Under the pieces are notes generated by a model, which saw nothing but the letters and a program-made list of their open reading frames with translations, made no database searches and had not been told where the DNA came from. Shown here piece after piece: positions 10,563-20,770 of a DNA stretch of 64,000 nt. The stretch is from Massilia sp. MS-15 (GTDB lineage: Bacteria; Pseudomonadota; Gammaproteobacteria; Burkholderiales; Burkholderiaceae_D), in contig NZ_JAIWIA010000001.1 in assembly GCF_020176695.1 (NCBI RefSeq), positions 1-64,000 of the forward strand, written 5' to 3'. Every line of letters starts with the position of its first letter. Positions within the stretch are counted from its first letter, which is position 1. Both the position numbers and the translations under genes were made by a program.

Positions 10563-11450
10563 ATGCTGCCAGTGCAGGCCGCGCCCGGTGCGCCGGCCGA
10601 TTCCGGGCTGGTGGCGGAGCACGATCCCGCGAGCCATGATGCCGGCCTGAACGCGGCCGCCGACGCGGCCGAGGCCAGCATCGCGCGCCTGTACGGCGAG
10701 CCCCTGCTGCGCCTGCCAAGCGACCTGTACATTCCGCCGGACGCGCTCGAGGTCTTCCTCGATGCCTTCGAAGGACCGCTCGACCTGCTGCTGTACCTGA
10801 TCCGCAAGCAGAACTTCAACATCCTCGACATCCCGATGGCGCAGGTGACCCTGCAATACCTGGAGTACGTCGAGCAGATCCGCCAGCGCAACCTGGAACT
10901 GGCCGCCGAGTACCTGCTCATGGCGGCCATGCTGATCGAGATCAAGTCGAGGATGCTGCTGCCCAAGCGCCAGGATGACCTGGTCGAGGACGCCGGCGAC
11001 CCGCGCGCGGAACTGGTGCGGCGCCTGCTCGACTACGAGCAGATCAAGGCGGCGGCGCTGGCGCTCGGCGCCCTGCCCCAGGAAGGCCGCGATTTCGTGC
11101 GCCCCCAGCTGTTCGTGGAACAGGGCCTGGCGCCCAGCCTGCCGGACGTCGATCCCTGGGACCTGCAGCGCGCCTGGCTCGAGGTGCTGCGCCGCGCCAA
11201 GCTGACCCAGCACCACCGGATCGGGCGCCAGGAACTGTCCGTGCGCGAGCACATGTCGGCCATCCTGCGCACGCTGCAGGCGCAGCGCTTCGTCGAATTT
11301 TCCGAACTCTTCGCCGGCCAGGGCACGGTGCCGATCGTGGTTGTACACTTTGTCGCCATGCTCGAACTGGCGAAGGAAACCCTGATCGAGATCACCCAGG
11401 CCGAACCGTTCGCCCCCATCTACGTGCGCCTGGCCTATTCGCCGGCCTGA
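10563..11450 (+). CDS. scpA: Segregation and condensation protein A
   Basis: Kleisin subunit of the bacterial SMC-ScpAB condensin, bridging SMC heads for chromosome organisation. The 295-residue protein contains the conserved N-terminal block FEGPLDLLLYLIRKQNFNILDI at about residues 69-90, followed by YLLMAAMLIEIKSRMLLP. A winged-helix-like C-terminus lies around 215-290. The first 60 residues are a variable alanine-rich extension seen in many betaproteobacterial ScpA proteins. scpB is not adjacent. It is followed by panC after 27 bases. Confidence 0.93.
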   Translation: MLPVQAAPGAPADSGLVAEHDPASHDAGLNAAADAAEASIARLYGEPLLRLPSDLYIPPDALEVFLDAFEGPLDLLLYLIRKQNFNILDIPMAQVTLQYLEYVEQIRQRNLELAAEYLLMAAMLIEIKSRMLLPKRQDDLVEDAGDPRAELVRRLLDYEQIKAAALALGALPQEGRDFVRPQLFVEQGLAPSLPDVDPWDLQRAWLEVLRRAKLTQHHRIGRQELSVREHMSAILRTLQAQRFVEFSELFAGQGTVPIVVVHFVAMLELAKETLIEITQAEPFAPIYVRLAYSPA

Positions 11451-12317
<867 letters not shown>

Positions 12318-12357
12318 GGCGATCCCTGCGGCGGCGGGCCGCATCCGCCGCGGCAAC

Positions 12358-12471
12358 GCGCAGGGTGGGCAGATTTCCTGCCCACGCGGTGATCGTTAGG
12401 TGATGAATATCCGCACGGGCAGCAGCACCGTGGTGTGGACGCGTGGGCGGGAGAACCCGCCCACCCTACGC
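12358..12471. repeat. Bimodular palindromic (REP/BIME-like) repeat, copy A
   Basis: Two perfect hairpins face each other. The first is GTGGGCAG-ATTTC-CTGCCCAC at 12365-12385. The second is GTGGGCGGG-AGAA-CCCGCCCAC at 12443-12464. The outer ends are gcgcagggtgggc and gcccaccctacgc, so the whole 114-base unit is also an inverted repeat. It lies between the convergent 3' ends of panC and the HDOD gene and may act as a bidirectional terminator or mRNA stabiliser. Two relatives occur at 31075-31216 and 54306-54408. Confidence 0.85.
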
Positions 12472-12485
12472 AAGCGCGCGACGGC

Positions 12486-13691
12486 TCAGACGCCCACCGA
12501 CTGGGCCCAGGACAGGGCCGACAGGTGGGCCATGTTCAGCTCCAGCGGACTGATCCCCAGCGACTCCGCCAGCGAGGCCACCAGCCGCGAGTTCAGCTCG
12601 CAGGCCTCGGCCAGCGCCAGGTAGGGGCCGTAGCGCCCTTCCCGCCCCAGCAGCGCCTTGACGACCTCGACCGGCAGCGGCACCGTGTCCAGCACTTCCT
12701 TCATCGGCAGGCCCAGCAGGCGGTCGAGCAGCGAGAACATGCCGGCCACGAACACCTGCTCGCCCTCGCCGCGCAGGCGCTGGGCGGCGAGCAGCTCGGC
12801 CAGGCGCGCGCGCACCACCGCGGTTTCCATCAGCACCGGCGAATAGCCGCTCTGGCTGGCCGTCGCCAGCAACAGCACCAGCCAGCGGTACAGGGGCGCG
12901 TAGCCCATCAGCGCGATCGCCTGGCGCAGCGACTGCACCTCGCGCGCCGCCCCGAAGCCGGCCGAATTAATGTAGCGCAGCAGCTTGTAGATCAGCGCCG
13001 GATCGCGCTTGAGCACGTTCTCCAGGCGCGGTACGTCCTCGTTGTTCTGCACCATCTGCATCAGCTGCAGGATCACCTGCTGCGACGCGTTCATGCCCTT
13101 GACCGGATTGCCTGGACGCGGCGTCAGGTGCAGCTTGCCGACAAAGGCGTCCAGGCCGAGCGCGGCGCAGGCGTCGAAATCGGCCCAGCTCGCCACCGGG
13201 CGGCCCACCATGCGCACCGCCGCGTGGCGCGCGGCGGCATAGCTGCGCGCCTGGGCCGCCACGTCCTGGCTGGCGAACTGCACTTCCAGGTAGGAGGCAT
13301 ACGGCGACAGATTGCGCCCCAGCAGCTTCGGATCGGCGCCGCGGATCGACACCCCGACCCCGCCCACGCGCACCGCCTGCACTGCCGTGCGCACGGCGGG
13401 ATCAGTGAACGTGCGGATGTGCAGGGTAAGCACGGTGCGTTCCGGCGGCAGCGCGTGCAGGGCGTCGGTAGACAGCATTTCCGGCACCGCGTCCAGGAAC
13501 AGGACCTTGTCGCGCAGCAGCCAGCCATGCTCGGGATGCTGGACATGTTCGGCCACGAAGGCCAGCAGCGCTTCCAGGTGGGCGCCGCCGGCCGGCTTGC
13601 CGTCATGGTGCTGCCACGACAGCTCATAGCCGATCACGCGCTGCGCGGGGTCGAGCAGCGGCTCACGGACAATGAAATTGGTATGGTGCAT
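12486..13691 (-). CDS. Degenerate-EAL plus HDOD signalling protein (YuxH type)
   Basis: Signalling protein of 401 residues. The N-terminal 195 or so residues have the EAL fold pattern (EPLLDPAQRVIGYELSW), but the EAL/EVL signature is replaced by YELSW and later metal ligands are not apparent, so it is probably not an active phosphodiesterase. Residues about 200-390 form an HDOD domain, beginning near NNEDVPRLENVLKRDPAL and continuing ALMGYAPLYRWL. Such EAL-HDOD proteins act as cyclic-di-GMP or protein-interaction modules in motility control. It starts 47 bases downstream of the cheZ stop on the same strand, so it may be the distal gene of the chemotaxis operon. Confidence 0.85.
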   Translation of the reverse strand: MHHTNFIVREPLLDPAQRVIGYELSWQHHDGKPAGGAHLEALLAFVAEHVQHPEHGWLLRDKVLFLDAVPEMLSTDALHALPPERTVLTLHIRTFTDPAVRTAVQAVRVGGVGVSIRGADPKLLGRNLSPYASYLEVQFASQDVAAQARSYAAARHAAVRMVGRPVASWADFDACAALGLDAFVGKLHLTPRPGNPVKGMNASQQVILQLMQMVQNNEDVPRLENVLKRDPALIYKLLRYINSAGFGAAREVQSLRQAIALMGYAPLYRWLVLLLATASQSGYSPVLMETAVVRARLAELLAAQRLRGEGEQVFVAGMFSLLDRLLGLPMKEVLDTVPLPVEVVKALLGREGRYGPYLALAEACELNSRLVASLAESLGISPLELNMAHLSALSWAQSVGV

Positions 13692-13738
13692 GGCGGCGCC
13701 GGGAAAAAGTCTGGAACAGGCGCACGGCCCGAAGGAGG

Positions 13739-14401
13739 TCAGAATCCGAGGCTGTCGAGCAGGTCGTCCACCTGGCCCTGGTCGGCCACCACTTCGCTCT
13801 TGCCTTCGGGATTGATCTGCGGGCCGTTGAGCAGGCCATTGTCCAGCTCACGCCGGATCTCGCTCGGCGCGAAATCGATCAGCACCTGCACCAGCTGCTG
13901 CTCGAGGTTCTGGGCGATGCCGGTGATGCGGCTGATCACCTGGCCAGTCAGGTCCTGGAAGTCCTGGGCCATCATGATGTCCATCAGCTGGGCGCGGGTT
14001 GCCGCGGCACCCTGGCGCGTCTCATCCAGCCCGGCCACGGTACGCTGCGCCAGCGCCCGCCAGTCGGTCTCGGCGACAGCAGCGCCACCCGCATCCTGGT
14101 CCAGCAGCGCCTGCCACGAAGCGGACAGCTCGCCTGCGCGGCGCTCGATCCCGTCCTGCACCGGGCCGGCGGCATCGGTAGCGTCCAGCACGCGCTTGGC
14201 AGCCTGTTCCGACAGGCGCGCCACGTAGTCGAGGCGGTCGCGCGCATCCGGGATGTCGCTGGCCGCCTTCTCGATCAGCTTGTCGAGTCCGAGGCCGCGC
14301 AGGCTGTCGTGCAACGCGCGCGTCATGTGCCCGATCCGGCTCAGCACTTCTTCGTGCGGCGCCCCCTCCCCGGCAAGCACGCCGTCCATCTGTTCCGACA
14401 T
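13739..14401 (-). CDS. cheZ: Protein phosphatase CheZ
   Basis: Dephosphorylates CheY-P and so ends the motor-reversal signal. The 220-residue protein has the long helical hairpin with the catalytic-tip motif MMAQDFQDLTGQVI at about 143-156. The C-terminal peptide QVDDLLDSLGF is the CheY-docking helix of CheZ. The start ATG at 14401 lies one base from the upstream cheY stop (14403-14405), implying translational coupling. This is the canonical cheY-cheZ pairing. Confidence 0.95.
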   Translation of the reverse strand: MSEQMDGVLAGEGAPHEEVLSRIGHMTRALHDSLRGLGLDKLIEKAASDIPDARDRLDYVARLSEQAAKRVLDATDAAGPVQDGIERRAGELSASWQALLDQDAGGAAVAETDWRALAQRTVAGLDETRQGAAATRAQLMDIMMAQDFQDLTGQVISRITGIAQNLEQQLVQVLIDFAPSEIRRELDNGLLNGPQINPEGKSEVVADQGQVDDLLDSLGF

Positions 14402-14402
14402 C

Positions 14403-14801
14403 TCAGGCTCCGGCCTTGTCCAGTTTCTCGAAGATCTTGTTGAGCTTCTCGTCCAGGGTCGCGGCCGTGAACGGCTTGACCACGTAGCCGCTGGCGCCGG
14501 CCTGCGCAGCCGCGATGATGTTTTCCTTCTTCGCTTCGGCGGTGACCATCAGCACCGGCAGCTTGGCCAGCGCGGGGTCGGCACGGATGTTCTGCAGCAT
14601 GGTCAGGCCGTCCATGTTCGGCATGTTCCAGTCCGAGACCACGAAATCGAAGGACTCGCTGCGCAACTTGGCCAGGGCCATCACGCCGTCTTCGGCTTCG
14701 TCGACATTGGCATAACCCAGTTCCTTCAACAGATTCCGGACGATGCGGCGCATCGTCGAGAAATCGTCAACCACCAGAAAACGCATCTTTGGATCTGCCA
14801 T
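14403..14801 (-). CDS. cheY: Chemotaxis response regulator CheY (motor-binding type)
   Basis: Single-domain receiver of 132 residues. Its key residues fall at the same numbers as in E. coli CheY: D12/D13 acid pocket, D57 phosphoacceptor, T87 and K109. The segment [11 protein letters not shown] is typical of motor-binding CheY. It is coupled to cheZ, so this copy is the likely flagellar-switch ligand, in contrast to the second CheY at 20325. It is separated from cheB by 121 bases, the longest gap within the che block, which may hold an internal promoter. Confidence 0.96.
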   Translation of the reverse strand: MADPKMRFLVVDDFSTMRRIVRNLLKELGYANVDEAEDGVMALAKLRSESFDFVVSDWNMPNMDGLTMLQNIRADPALAKLPVLMVTAEAKKENIIAAAQAGASGYVVKPFTAATLDEKLNKIFEKLDKAGA

Positions 14802-14922
14802 GAATTACTCCGTTTGAATCTTGTACTTTGGTTGAGTGGATGAGCACCGCATAAACAGGCTCAAGAATAGCATTTTTGTTGCTCTACGGCGATAAAATGG
14901 CGGCGATGGCACGCCATCCGGA

Positions 14923-15984
14923 TCAAACACGCAACGCCCGGCTGCCCTGGGCCGCGAGATGTTCGAGCACCATCCGCGGCAGCTCGTTCAGGCTGCCGAC
15001 CTCGTGCGCCGCCCCGAGGGCGATCGCCTCGCGCGGCATGCCGAACACGACGCAGCTGGCTTCGTCCTGGGCGAAATTGTGGGCGCCGGCCTGGCGCATC
15101 TCGAGCATGCCCGCCGCCCCGTCCTTGCCCATGCCGGTCAGGATAACACCGACCGCGTTCTTGCCCGCCGCCGCCGCCGCGCTGCGAAACAGCACGTCCA
15201 CCGACGGCCGGTGCCGGTTGACCGGCGGGCTCTGCTCGATGCGGGTCATGTAGTTGGCGCCGGAGCGCGCCAGCAGCAGGTGCGAGTGGCCCGGCGCGAT
15301 GTAGGCGTGGCCCGGCAGCACCCGTTCGTTGCCGCTTGACTCCACCACGCTGATGCGGCACAGAGAATCGAGGCGCTTGGCGAAGGAACTGGTGAAGCCT
15401 TCCGGCATGTGCTGGGTGATCAGGATGCCCGGGCAGTCCGACGGCATCTGCATCAGGAAACTGCGGATCGCCTCGGTGCCGCCGGTGGACGCGCCGATGA
15501 TGATCAGCTTTTCCGACGAGATCAAGGGGCTGCGCAGGGCCGACAGCTGGGGCGCCGGCGGCGCCCCCGGCGTCATGCGCCGGATGCGGGCGCGGCTAGC
15601 GGCGCGGATCTTGTCGGTAATCAGTTCCGTGTATTCGCGCATGCCGGTCTGGATCGAGATCTTCGGCTTGGTGACGAAGTCCACCGCGCCCAGTTCCAGC
15701 GCGCGCATGGTGATCTCGGAGCCGCGCTCGGTCAGCGAGGACACCATCAGCACCGGCATCGGGCGCAGGCGCATCAGCTTTTCCAGGAAGTCGAGGCCGT
15801 CCATCCGCGGCATCTCGACGTCCAGGGTCAGCACGTCGGGGTTGTGGCGCTTGATCAGTTCGCGCGCGACCAGGGGGTCGGGCGCGGTCGCCACCACTTC
15901 CATGTCGGGCTGGGAGTTGACGATTTCGCTCATCACGCTGCGGATCAGCGCGGAGTCGTCGACGATCAGTACCTTGATTGTCAT
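14923..15984 (-). CDS. cheB: Protein-glutamate methylesterase/deamidase CheB
   Basis: Response regulator that demethylates or deamidates chemoreceptors for adaptation. The 353-residue protein has an N-terminal receiver domain with D55 in [12 protein letters not shown] and K107 in TKPK. A linker joins it to the methylesterase domain, whose catalytic residues are visible as S166 in GASTGG, H192 in QHMP and the aspartate in LTGMGKDG. It follows cheD after 32 bases. Membership of the mot/che operon is clear from strand and order. Confidence 0.97.
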   Translation of the reverse strand: MTIKVLIVDDSALIRSVMSEIVNSQPDMEVVATAPDPLVARELIKRHNPDVLTLDVEMPRMDGLDFLEKLMRLRPMPVLMVSSLTERGSEITMRALELGAVDFVTKPKISIQTGMREYTELITDKIRAASRARIRRMTPGAPPAPQLSALRSPLISSEKLIIIGASTGGTEAIRSFLMQMPSDCPGILITQHMPEGFTSSFAKRLDSLCRISVVESSGNERVLPGHAYIAPGHSHLLLARSGANYMTRIEQSPPVNRHRPSVDVLFRSAAAAAGKNAVGVILTGMGKDGAAGMLEMRQAGAHNFAQDEASCVVFGMPREAIALGAAHEVGSLNELPRMVLEHLAAQGSRALRV

Positions 15985-16016
15985 GGGTCGTCCCTTTCAG
16001 GTCATTCTTGTATTCT

Positions 16017-16613
16017 TCAGAACAGGTCGATGTCGCCGCCCACGGGCTCCACCCGCAGCCGCTTGGCGTAGTCGAGTTCGCGCTTGGCCAGCGTATCGTT
16101 CTGGGTCTGCATCAGCTTCTTCACCAGCACCTTGCCGGACTTGGGGAAGAAATACACCTTGCGCGGATAGATGTCGTTCAGGTCCGAGGCCAGCACGGGA
16201 ATCCGCTCGGTCTTCAGGAAACTGGTGACGAAGGCCGCGTTGCGTTCGCCCACGTTCATGGCCGTGAAGCCGCGCAGCACGGCGCCGCCGCCGAACACCT
16301 TCGCCTCCAGGTGGTCGCGCCGGGCACCCGCCTTGAGCAGGTCGTTGATCAGGATCTCCATCGCGAAGCTGCCGTAGCGCATCGAGGCCGAGACCGGGCT
16401 GCCGCCGTCGCCGCCGCCATCGGGCAGCATGAAGTGGTTCATGCCGCCCAGGCCGGTCATCCGGTCGCGGATGCAGGCCGAGACGCAGGAGCCGAGCACG
16501 GTCACGATCAGCATGTCCTTGCCGGTGTAGTAGTACTCGCCCGGCAGGATCTTGGCGGCCTCGCAGTCGAAGGTGCGGTCGTAGTAGACGTTGGTGGCGA
16601 ACTGGTTGTTCAT
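16017..16613 (-). CDS. cheD: Chemoreceptor glutamine deamidase CheD
   Basis: Deamidates glutamines in chemoreceptors and can interact with CheC/CheY-type proteins. It has 198 residues, with the catalytic cysteine in LGSCVSACI (C43) and the conserved histidine in GGMNHFMLP (H60). The start is set at MNNQFATN (16613), preceded by GGATCC as a weak ribosome-binding site. The open frame runs much further upstream only as a shadow of cheR. Five GGTGC repeats lie in its leader. The C-terminus ends GGDIDLF, a tail shared with the CheZ-like protein at 20771. Confidence 0.93.
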   Translation of the reverse strand: MNNQFATNVYYDRTFDCEAAKILPGEYYYTGKDMLIVTVLGSCVSACIRDRMTGLGGMNHFMLPDGGGDGGSPVSASMRYGSFAMEILINDLLKAGARRDHLEAKVFGGGAVLRGFTAMNVGERNAAFVTSFLKTERIPVLASDLNDIYPRKVYFFPKSGKVLVKKLMQTQNDTLAKRELDYAKRLRVEPVGGDIDLF

Positions 16614-16623
16614 GATCGGATCC

Positions 16624-16648
16624 GGTGCGGTGCGGTGCGGTGCGGTGC
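16624..16648. repeat. Five tandem GGTGC pentanucleotide repeats in the cheD leader
   Basis: GGTGC is repeated exactly five times between the cheR stop (16652) and the cheD start (16613). On the transcript this reads as GCACC repeats ending 10 bases before the cheD start, beside its presumed ribosome-binding site. Simple repeats can change length by slippage; here that would alter cheR-cheD spacing rather than a reading frame. It may simply be a low-complexity spacer. Confidence 0.8.
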
Positions 16649-16651
16649 AGC

Positions 16652-17509
16652 TTAGCGGCGCAAGGCCTGGTCCAGCTCGTACACGGTCTTGCCGCGCAGG
16701 CGCAGCGCATCCGACACGTACAGGAAGTTTTCGGAATGCCCGGCGAACAGCAGGGCATGCGGCTTCATCAGGGGAACGAAGCGCGCCAGGATGCGGCGCT
16801 GGGTTTCCTTGTCGAAGTAGATCATGACATTGCGGCAGAAGATGGCATCGAACTGCCCTTCCAGCGGCCACTCGCCGGCCAGCAGGTTCAGCTGGCGGAA
16901 GCTGACCAGCTGGCGCAGTTCCGGGCGCACCCGCACCATGCCTTCGTTGGCGCCCTTGCCGCGCAAGAAGAAGCGCTTCAGGCGCGCCGCCTCCAGGCGC
17001 TCGACCCGTTCCAGCGGATAGACGCCGGCCGCGCCGGTGCCCAGCACATTGGTGTCGATGTCGGTGGCGACGATCTGCACCGGCGGCGCCAGCGTGCCGA
17101 AGGCTTCGCAGGCGGTCATCGCGATCGAATACGGTTCCTCGCCGGTGGACGCGGCCGAGCACCAGATGGTGAAGGGCCGGCCGTCGCGGCGCTGCAAGCC
17201 TGCCAGCAGCTCCGCCAGCAGCGGAAAATGGTGGGCTTCGCGGAAGAACGAGGTCAGGTTGGTGGTCAGCGCATTGGTGAAGGCTTCCCACTCGGCGCCC
17301 AGGCGCCCCGCCTCGAGGTCGTCGAGGTAGCGCGCGAAGGACTGGATGCCGGTGGCGCGCAGGCGCCGCGCCAGGCGGCTGTAGACCATCTCCTGCTTGC
17401 TGTCCGCGAGCGAAATGCCGGCGCGCTGGTGGATCAGCGCGCGCACGCGTTCGAAGTCACTGCGCGTGAAGTCGAATTCCTTCGCCGTATCGGTTCTTTG
17501 CTGCGGCAC
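16652..17509 (-). CDS. cheR: Chemotaxis protein methyltransferase CheR
   Basis: S-adenosylmethionine-dependent methyltransferase that modifies receptor glutamates. The 285-residue protein has the N-terminal helical CheR domain (about 10-75) and a SAM-binding domain with the IWCSAASTGEEPYSI motif near residue 115 and FCRNVMIYFD near residue 225. The start codon is GTG (17507-17509), giving MPQQRTDTAKEF, with an AAGAGA-like ribosome-binding site upstream. It lies between cheW and cheD in the leftward operon. Confidence 0.96.
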   Translation of the reverse strand: MPQQRTDTAKEFDFTRSDFERVRALIHQRAGISLADSKQEMVYSRLARRLRATGIQSFARYLDDLEAGRLGAEWEAFTNALTTNLTSFFREAHHFPLLAELLAGLQRRDGRPFTIWCSAASTGEEPYSIAMTACEAFGTLAPPVQIVATDIDTNVLGTGAAGVYPLERVERLEAARLKRFFLRGKGANEGMVRVRPELRQLVSFRQLNLLAGEWPLEGQFDAIFCRNVMIYFDKETQRRILARFVPLMKPHALLFAGHSENFLYVSDALRLRGKTVYELDQALRR

Positions 17510-17567
17510 GTTCTGTCTCTTCCCTGGTGTTGCTCTCTGCGTTGCGCGTGCCGGCTGGCCTCGGGTA

Positions 17568-18068
17568 TCAGGCGGCCAGCTTGTCCATCAGGCCCATCTC
17601 GCTGGAGGACATCAGCTTGTCGATGTCGACCAGGATCAGCATGCGCTCGTCCACGGTGCCCAGGCCGATCATGTAGTCCGAGTTGAAGGCGGTGCCCATC
17701 TCGGGGGCCGGCTTGATCTGGTCCGGGGTCAAGGTGGTCACGTCCGACACGCTGTCGACCACCATGCCCATGATGCGCCCGCCGATGTTCAGGATGATCA
17801 CCACCGTGAACTGGTCGTACACCGGGGTGCCGAGCTTGAACTTGATGCGCATGTCCACCACCGGGATGATGATGCCGCGCAGGTTGATCACGCCCTTGAT
17901 GAATTCGGGCGCGTTGGCGATGCGGGTCACGGCTTCGTAGCCGCGGATCTCCTGCACCTTCAGGATATCGATCCCGTACTCCTCGGAACCGAGGGTGAAG
18001 GCCAGGAATTCGCTGCCGGCGCCTTCCGCGGCGCCGTCCAGGGATTTGTTGTTCTGCACAGTCGACAT
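17568..18068 (-). CDS. cheW: Chemotaxis coupling protein CheW
   Basis: Scaffold linking chemoreceptors to CheA. At 166 residues it has the single CheW beta-barrel domain: [18 protein letters not shown], then [14 protein letters not shown] near residue 65 and VVDSVSDV near residue 105. It lies 36 bases downstream of cheA. A second, more diverged CheW stands alone at 56430. Confidence 0.97.
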   Translation of the reverse strand: MSTVQNNKSLDGAAEGAGSEFLAFTLGSEEYGIDILKVQEIRGYEAVTRIANAPEFIKGVINLRGIIIPVVDMRIKFKLGTPVYDQFTVVIILNIGGRIMGMVVDSVSDVTTLTPDQIKPAPEMGTAFNSDYMIGLGTVDERMLILVDIDKLMSSSEMGLMDKLAA

Positions 18069-18104
18069 GTTGATGTCCTCTTGGGTTGATATGGATTGGG
18101 ACGC

Positions 18105-20288
18105 CTAGGAAACGACGGCATCGGCCAGCTGGCGCGAGGAACGCACCAGCGCGGCCACGTCCAGGATCAGGGCCACGCCGCCGTCGCCCAGGATGGTCGC
18201 GCCCGAGATGCCGGCCACCTTGCGGTAGTTGGCCTCCAGGTTCTTGACCACCACCTGCTGCTGGCCCACCAGTTCGTCCACGAACAGCGCGGCCTTCCTG
18301 CCTTCGGTCTCGAGGATCACCACGATGCCTTCGCTCGGCTCGGTGATGCGCGGCGCGATGTCGAACATCCGGTACAGCGGGATCAGGGGCAGGTATTCGC
18401 CGCGCACCTTCAGCACGCTGCCGCGGCCGGCGATCTCGCGGATGTCGGCGGGCTCCGGCTGGAGCGACTCGACCACGAAGGACAGCGGCAGGATGTAGAC
18501 CTCGTCGCCGCTGCGGATCGACATGCCGTCCAGGATCGCAAGGGTCAGCGGCAGCGAGATCGAGATCGTGGTGCCGAAGCCGCGCGCCGAGCGGATCTCG
18601 ACCGTGCCGCCCATCGAGGCGATGTTGCGCTTGACGACGTCCATGCCGACGCCGCGCCCGGAGACGTCGGTGACCTGCTCGGCGGTCGAGAAGCCGGGCG
18701 CGAAGATCAGCTGCCAGACTTCCTCGTCGCTCATGGCGTCGTGCACGGCCAGGCCGCTCTCCCGGGCCTTGGCCAGGATTCGCTCGCGGTTCAGGCCCGC
18801 GCCGTCGTCCGAGACCTCGATCACGATGTTGCCGCCCTGGTGGCCGGCCGACAGGAACAGGCGTCCCGCCTCCGACTTGCCGGCGGCCACGCGCGCGGCC
18901 GGCATCTCGACGCCGTGGTCGATCGAATTGCGCACCAGGTGGGTCAGCGGGTCGACGATGCGCTCGATCAGGCCCTTGTCCAGCTCCGTGGCGGCGCCGT
19001 TGGTGATGAAGTCCACCTTCTTGCCGAGCTTGCCGGCCAGGTCGCGCACCATGCGCGGGAAGCGCGAGAACACGAAGTCCATCGGCATCATGCGGATCGA
19101 CATCACCGCTTCCTGCAGTTCGCGCGTGTTGCGCCCGAGCTGGCTGATGGAACCGAGCAGGCGCTCGTGCGCCATCGGATCGAGGCCGCCGCTTCTCTGC
19201 TCGAGCATGGCGTTGGTGATCACCAGTTCGCCGATCAGGTTGATCAGCTGGTCCACCTTCTCCACCGAGACCCGGATCGAGGACGACTCGGCATGCGCAT
19301 CCTTGCGCGTCGCGGCCTTCTTCTCGGCCGCTTGCTCGTGCGCTTGCTCGGCCGCGTGCTGCTCGGCCTCGCCGTGTTCATGCACTTCCTTGGGCACGGC
19401 GGCCTGCGGAGCGGCCTCGGCGCCGATGCCGGCCAGCGCGCGGATCTGCTCGATCGGCTGGAAGAAGCCATAGCCGCGCTCGTCGTCCGACAGTTCTTCC
19501 TCTGCCGCCCCGGCCGGGTGCTCGTCGTCGAGATCGAAGAAACCGTAGCCCTGGGCATCCTCGATGCGCTTGCGTTCGGCGGCCTCGATGGCGCGCTGTT
19601 CCGGGCTCAGGGCCGGGGCCTCGAAGATCTTCAGGTCTTCCGGGTCCAGCACGAAGGAGCAGATCGCGATGATGTCGTCCAGGCTCTCATGGGTGGTGAT
19701 CACGATCGCGCTGCGCCCACCTTCGAGCGGGGTAACCCGGGTGCGGCCCATCAGGCCGAGCTCGTCGACCAGGGCGCTGATGTCGCGCTGCTCCACCTGG
19801 GGCAGCTCGATCTTGTAGCGGTGCGCGTTCTCCAGCCTGTGGTGCTGGCGGTCCCCGGCCGTCAGGTAGGACGGGGCCACCACCGGCGCCTGCGGCACCA
19901 GGCCCTCGGCCAGGTCGTGCAGCACCATGCGCACGTTGGCCACGGCTTCCTGGTCGACGCTGGCGCCGTGGCGGTGGCCGTCGAGCTGCATCTTGAGGCA
20001 GTCCTTGGCGGCCAGGAAGGCGTCCACGTGGTTCGCGGTGAGCGCCATCTCGCCCTTGCGGATGCGGTCGAGCAGGGTCTCGAGCACGTGCGTCACTTCG
20101 CTCATGTCGGTCAGGCCGAAGGTCGAGGCCCCGCCCTTGACCGAGTGGGCGGTGCGGAACACCGCGTTCAAGTCTTCCGGATCGGGCGCGGCCACGTCGA
20201 CGCCCAGCAGCAGCCGCTCCATTTCGGCGAGCAGCTCTTCCGCCTCGTCGAAGAAGACCTGGTAGAACTGGCTGATGTCGATCGTCAT
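18105..20288 (-). CDS. cheA: Chemotaxis histidine kinase CheA
   Basis: Central kinase of the chemotaxis array, phosphorylating CheY and CheB. The 727-residue protein has an N-terminal HPt domain with the phosphorylated histidine H48 in TAHSVKGG. A long variable region follows, then the dimerisation helices (VDQLINLIGELVITNAML), the HATPase domain (HLVRNSIDHGVE, DDGAGLNRERI, GRGVGMDVV) and a C-terminal CheW-like regulatory domain. In the linker a GYGFF segment occurs twice (GYGFFDLDDE and GYGFFQPIEQ), an apparent short internal repeat. It is followed by cheW. Confidence 0.97.
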   Translation of the reverse strand: MTIDISQFYQVFFDEAEELLAEMERLLLGVDVAAPDPEDLNAVFRTAHSVKGGASTFGLTDMSEVTHVLETLLDRIRKGEMALTANHVDAFLAAKDCLKMQLDGHRHGASVDQEAVANVRMVLHDLAEGLVPQAPVVAPSYLTAGDRQHHRLENAHRYKIELPQVEQRDISALVDELGLMGRTRVTPLEGGRSAIVITTHESLDDIIAICSFVLDPEDLKIFEAPALSPEQRAIEAAERKRIEDAQGYGFFDLDDEHPAGAAEEELSDDERGYGFFQPIEQIRALAGIGAEAAPQAAVPKEVHEHGEAEQHAAEQAHEQAAEKKAATRKDAHAESSSIRVSVEKVDQLINLIGELVITNAMLEQRSGGLDPMAHERLLGSISQLGRNTRELQEAVMSIRMMPMDFVFSRFPRMVRDLAGKLGKKVDFITNGAATELDKGLIERIVDPLTHLVRNSIDHGVEMPAARVAAGKSEAGRLFLSAGHQGGNIVIEVSDDGAGLNRERILAKARESGLAVHDAMSDEEVWQLIFAPGFSTAEQVTDVSGRGVGMDVVKRNIASMGGTVEIRSARGFGTTISISLPLTLAILDGMSIRSGDEVYILPLSFVVESLQPEPADIREIAGRGSVLKVRGEYLPLIPLYRMFDIAPRITEPSEGIVVILETEGRKAALFVDELVGQQQVVVKNLEANYRKVAGISGATILGDGGVALILDVAALVRSSRQLADAVVS

Positions 20289-20324
20289 GATGAAAGTCCT
20301 TCGATTGCCCGCTGGGTCATGGCC

Positions 20325-20690
20325 TTAGCCGATGACCTTCTTGACCACCTCGATGAGGCGCTGCGGATCGAACGGCTTGACCAGCCAGCCGTTGGCGCCG
20401 GCCGCGCGGCCCTTGGCCTTCATCTCGTCGGACGACTCGGTGGTCAGCATCAGGATCGGGGTCTTGGCATAGGTCGGCAGCGTGCGCAGGGTCTTGATCA
20501 GGGACAGGCCGTCCATGCGCGGCATGTTCTGGTCGGTCAGGACCAGGTCCACGCTCTGCTGGCGCGCCTTGTCCAGGCCATCCTGCCCGTCCACGGCCTC
20601 GAGCACGTTGTAGCCCGCCGCCTTGAGGCTGAACGCCACCATCTGGCGCAGCGAACTTGAATCGTCGACCGCGAGTATCGTTTTTGCCAT
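20325..20690 (-). CDS. CheY-like single-domain response regulator
   Basis: Receiver-only protein of 121 residues with phosphoacceptor D53 in LTDQNMPRMDG, T in LTTES and the conserved lysine in VKPF. It lies immediately upstream of cheA and diverges clearly from the cheY at 14403. It could act as a phosphate sink or address another output; which CheY drives the flagellar switch cannot be decided from sequence. The cheA start lies 36 bases further on. Confidence 0.93.
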   Translation of the reverse strand: MAKTILAVDDSSSLRQMVAFSLKAAGYNVLEAVDGQDGLDKARQQSVDLVLTDQNMPRMDGLSLIKTLRTLPTYAKTPILMLTTESSDEMKAKGRAAGANGWLVKPFDPQRLIEVVKKVIG

Positions 20691-20770
20691 GTTCTGCTCC
20701 TGCTGTCTTGTCCGGAAGCTTCCGGTTGAATGTTAAGTGGCGAAGTATAGGGCCTGGACCGGGGCGCGGC

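Noticed and set aside
14880-14905. Plus-strand GGCGATAA resembling a sigma28 -10 element
   Set aside because: No plus-strand gene follows; it would drive antisense into cheB, and no proper -35 is present.
18096-20660. 854-codon open frame antisense to cheA
   Set aside because: The minus strand encodes complete CheA and CheY; the plus frame is a GC-skew artefact.
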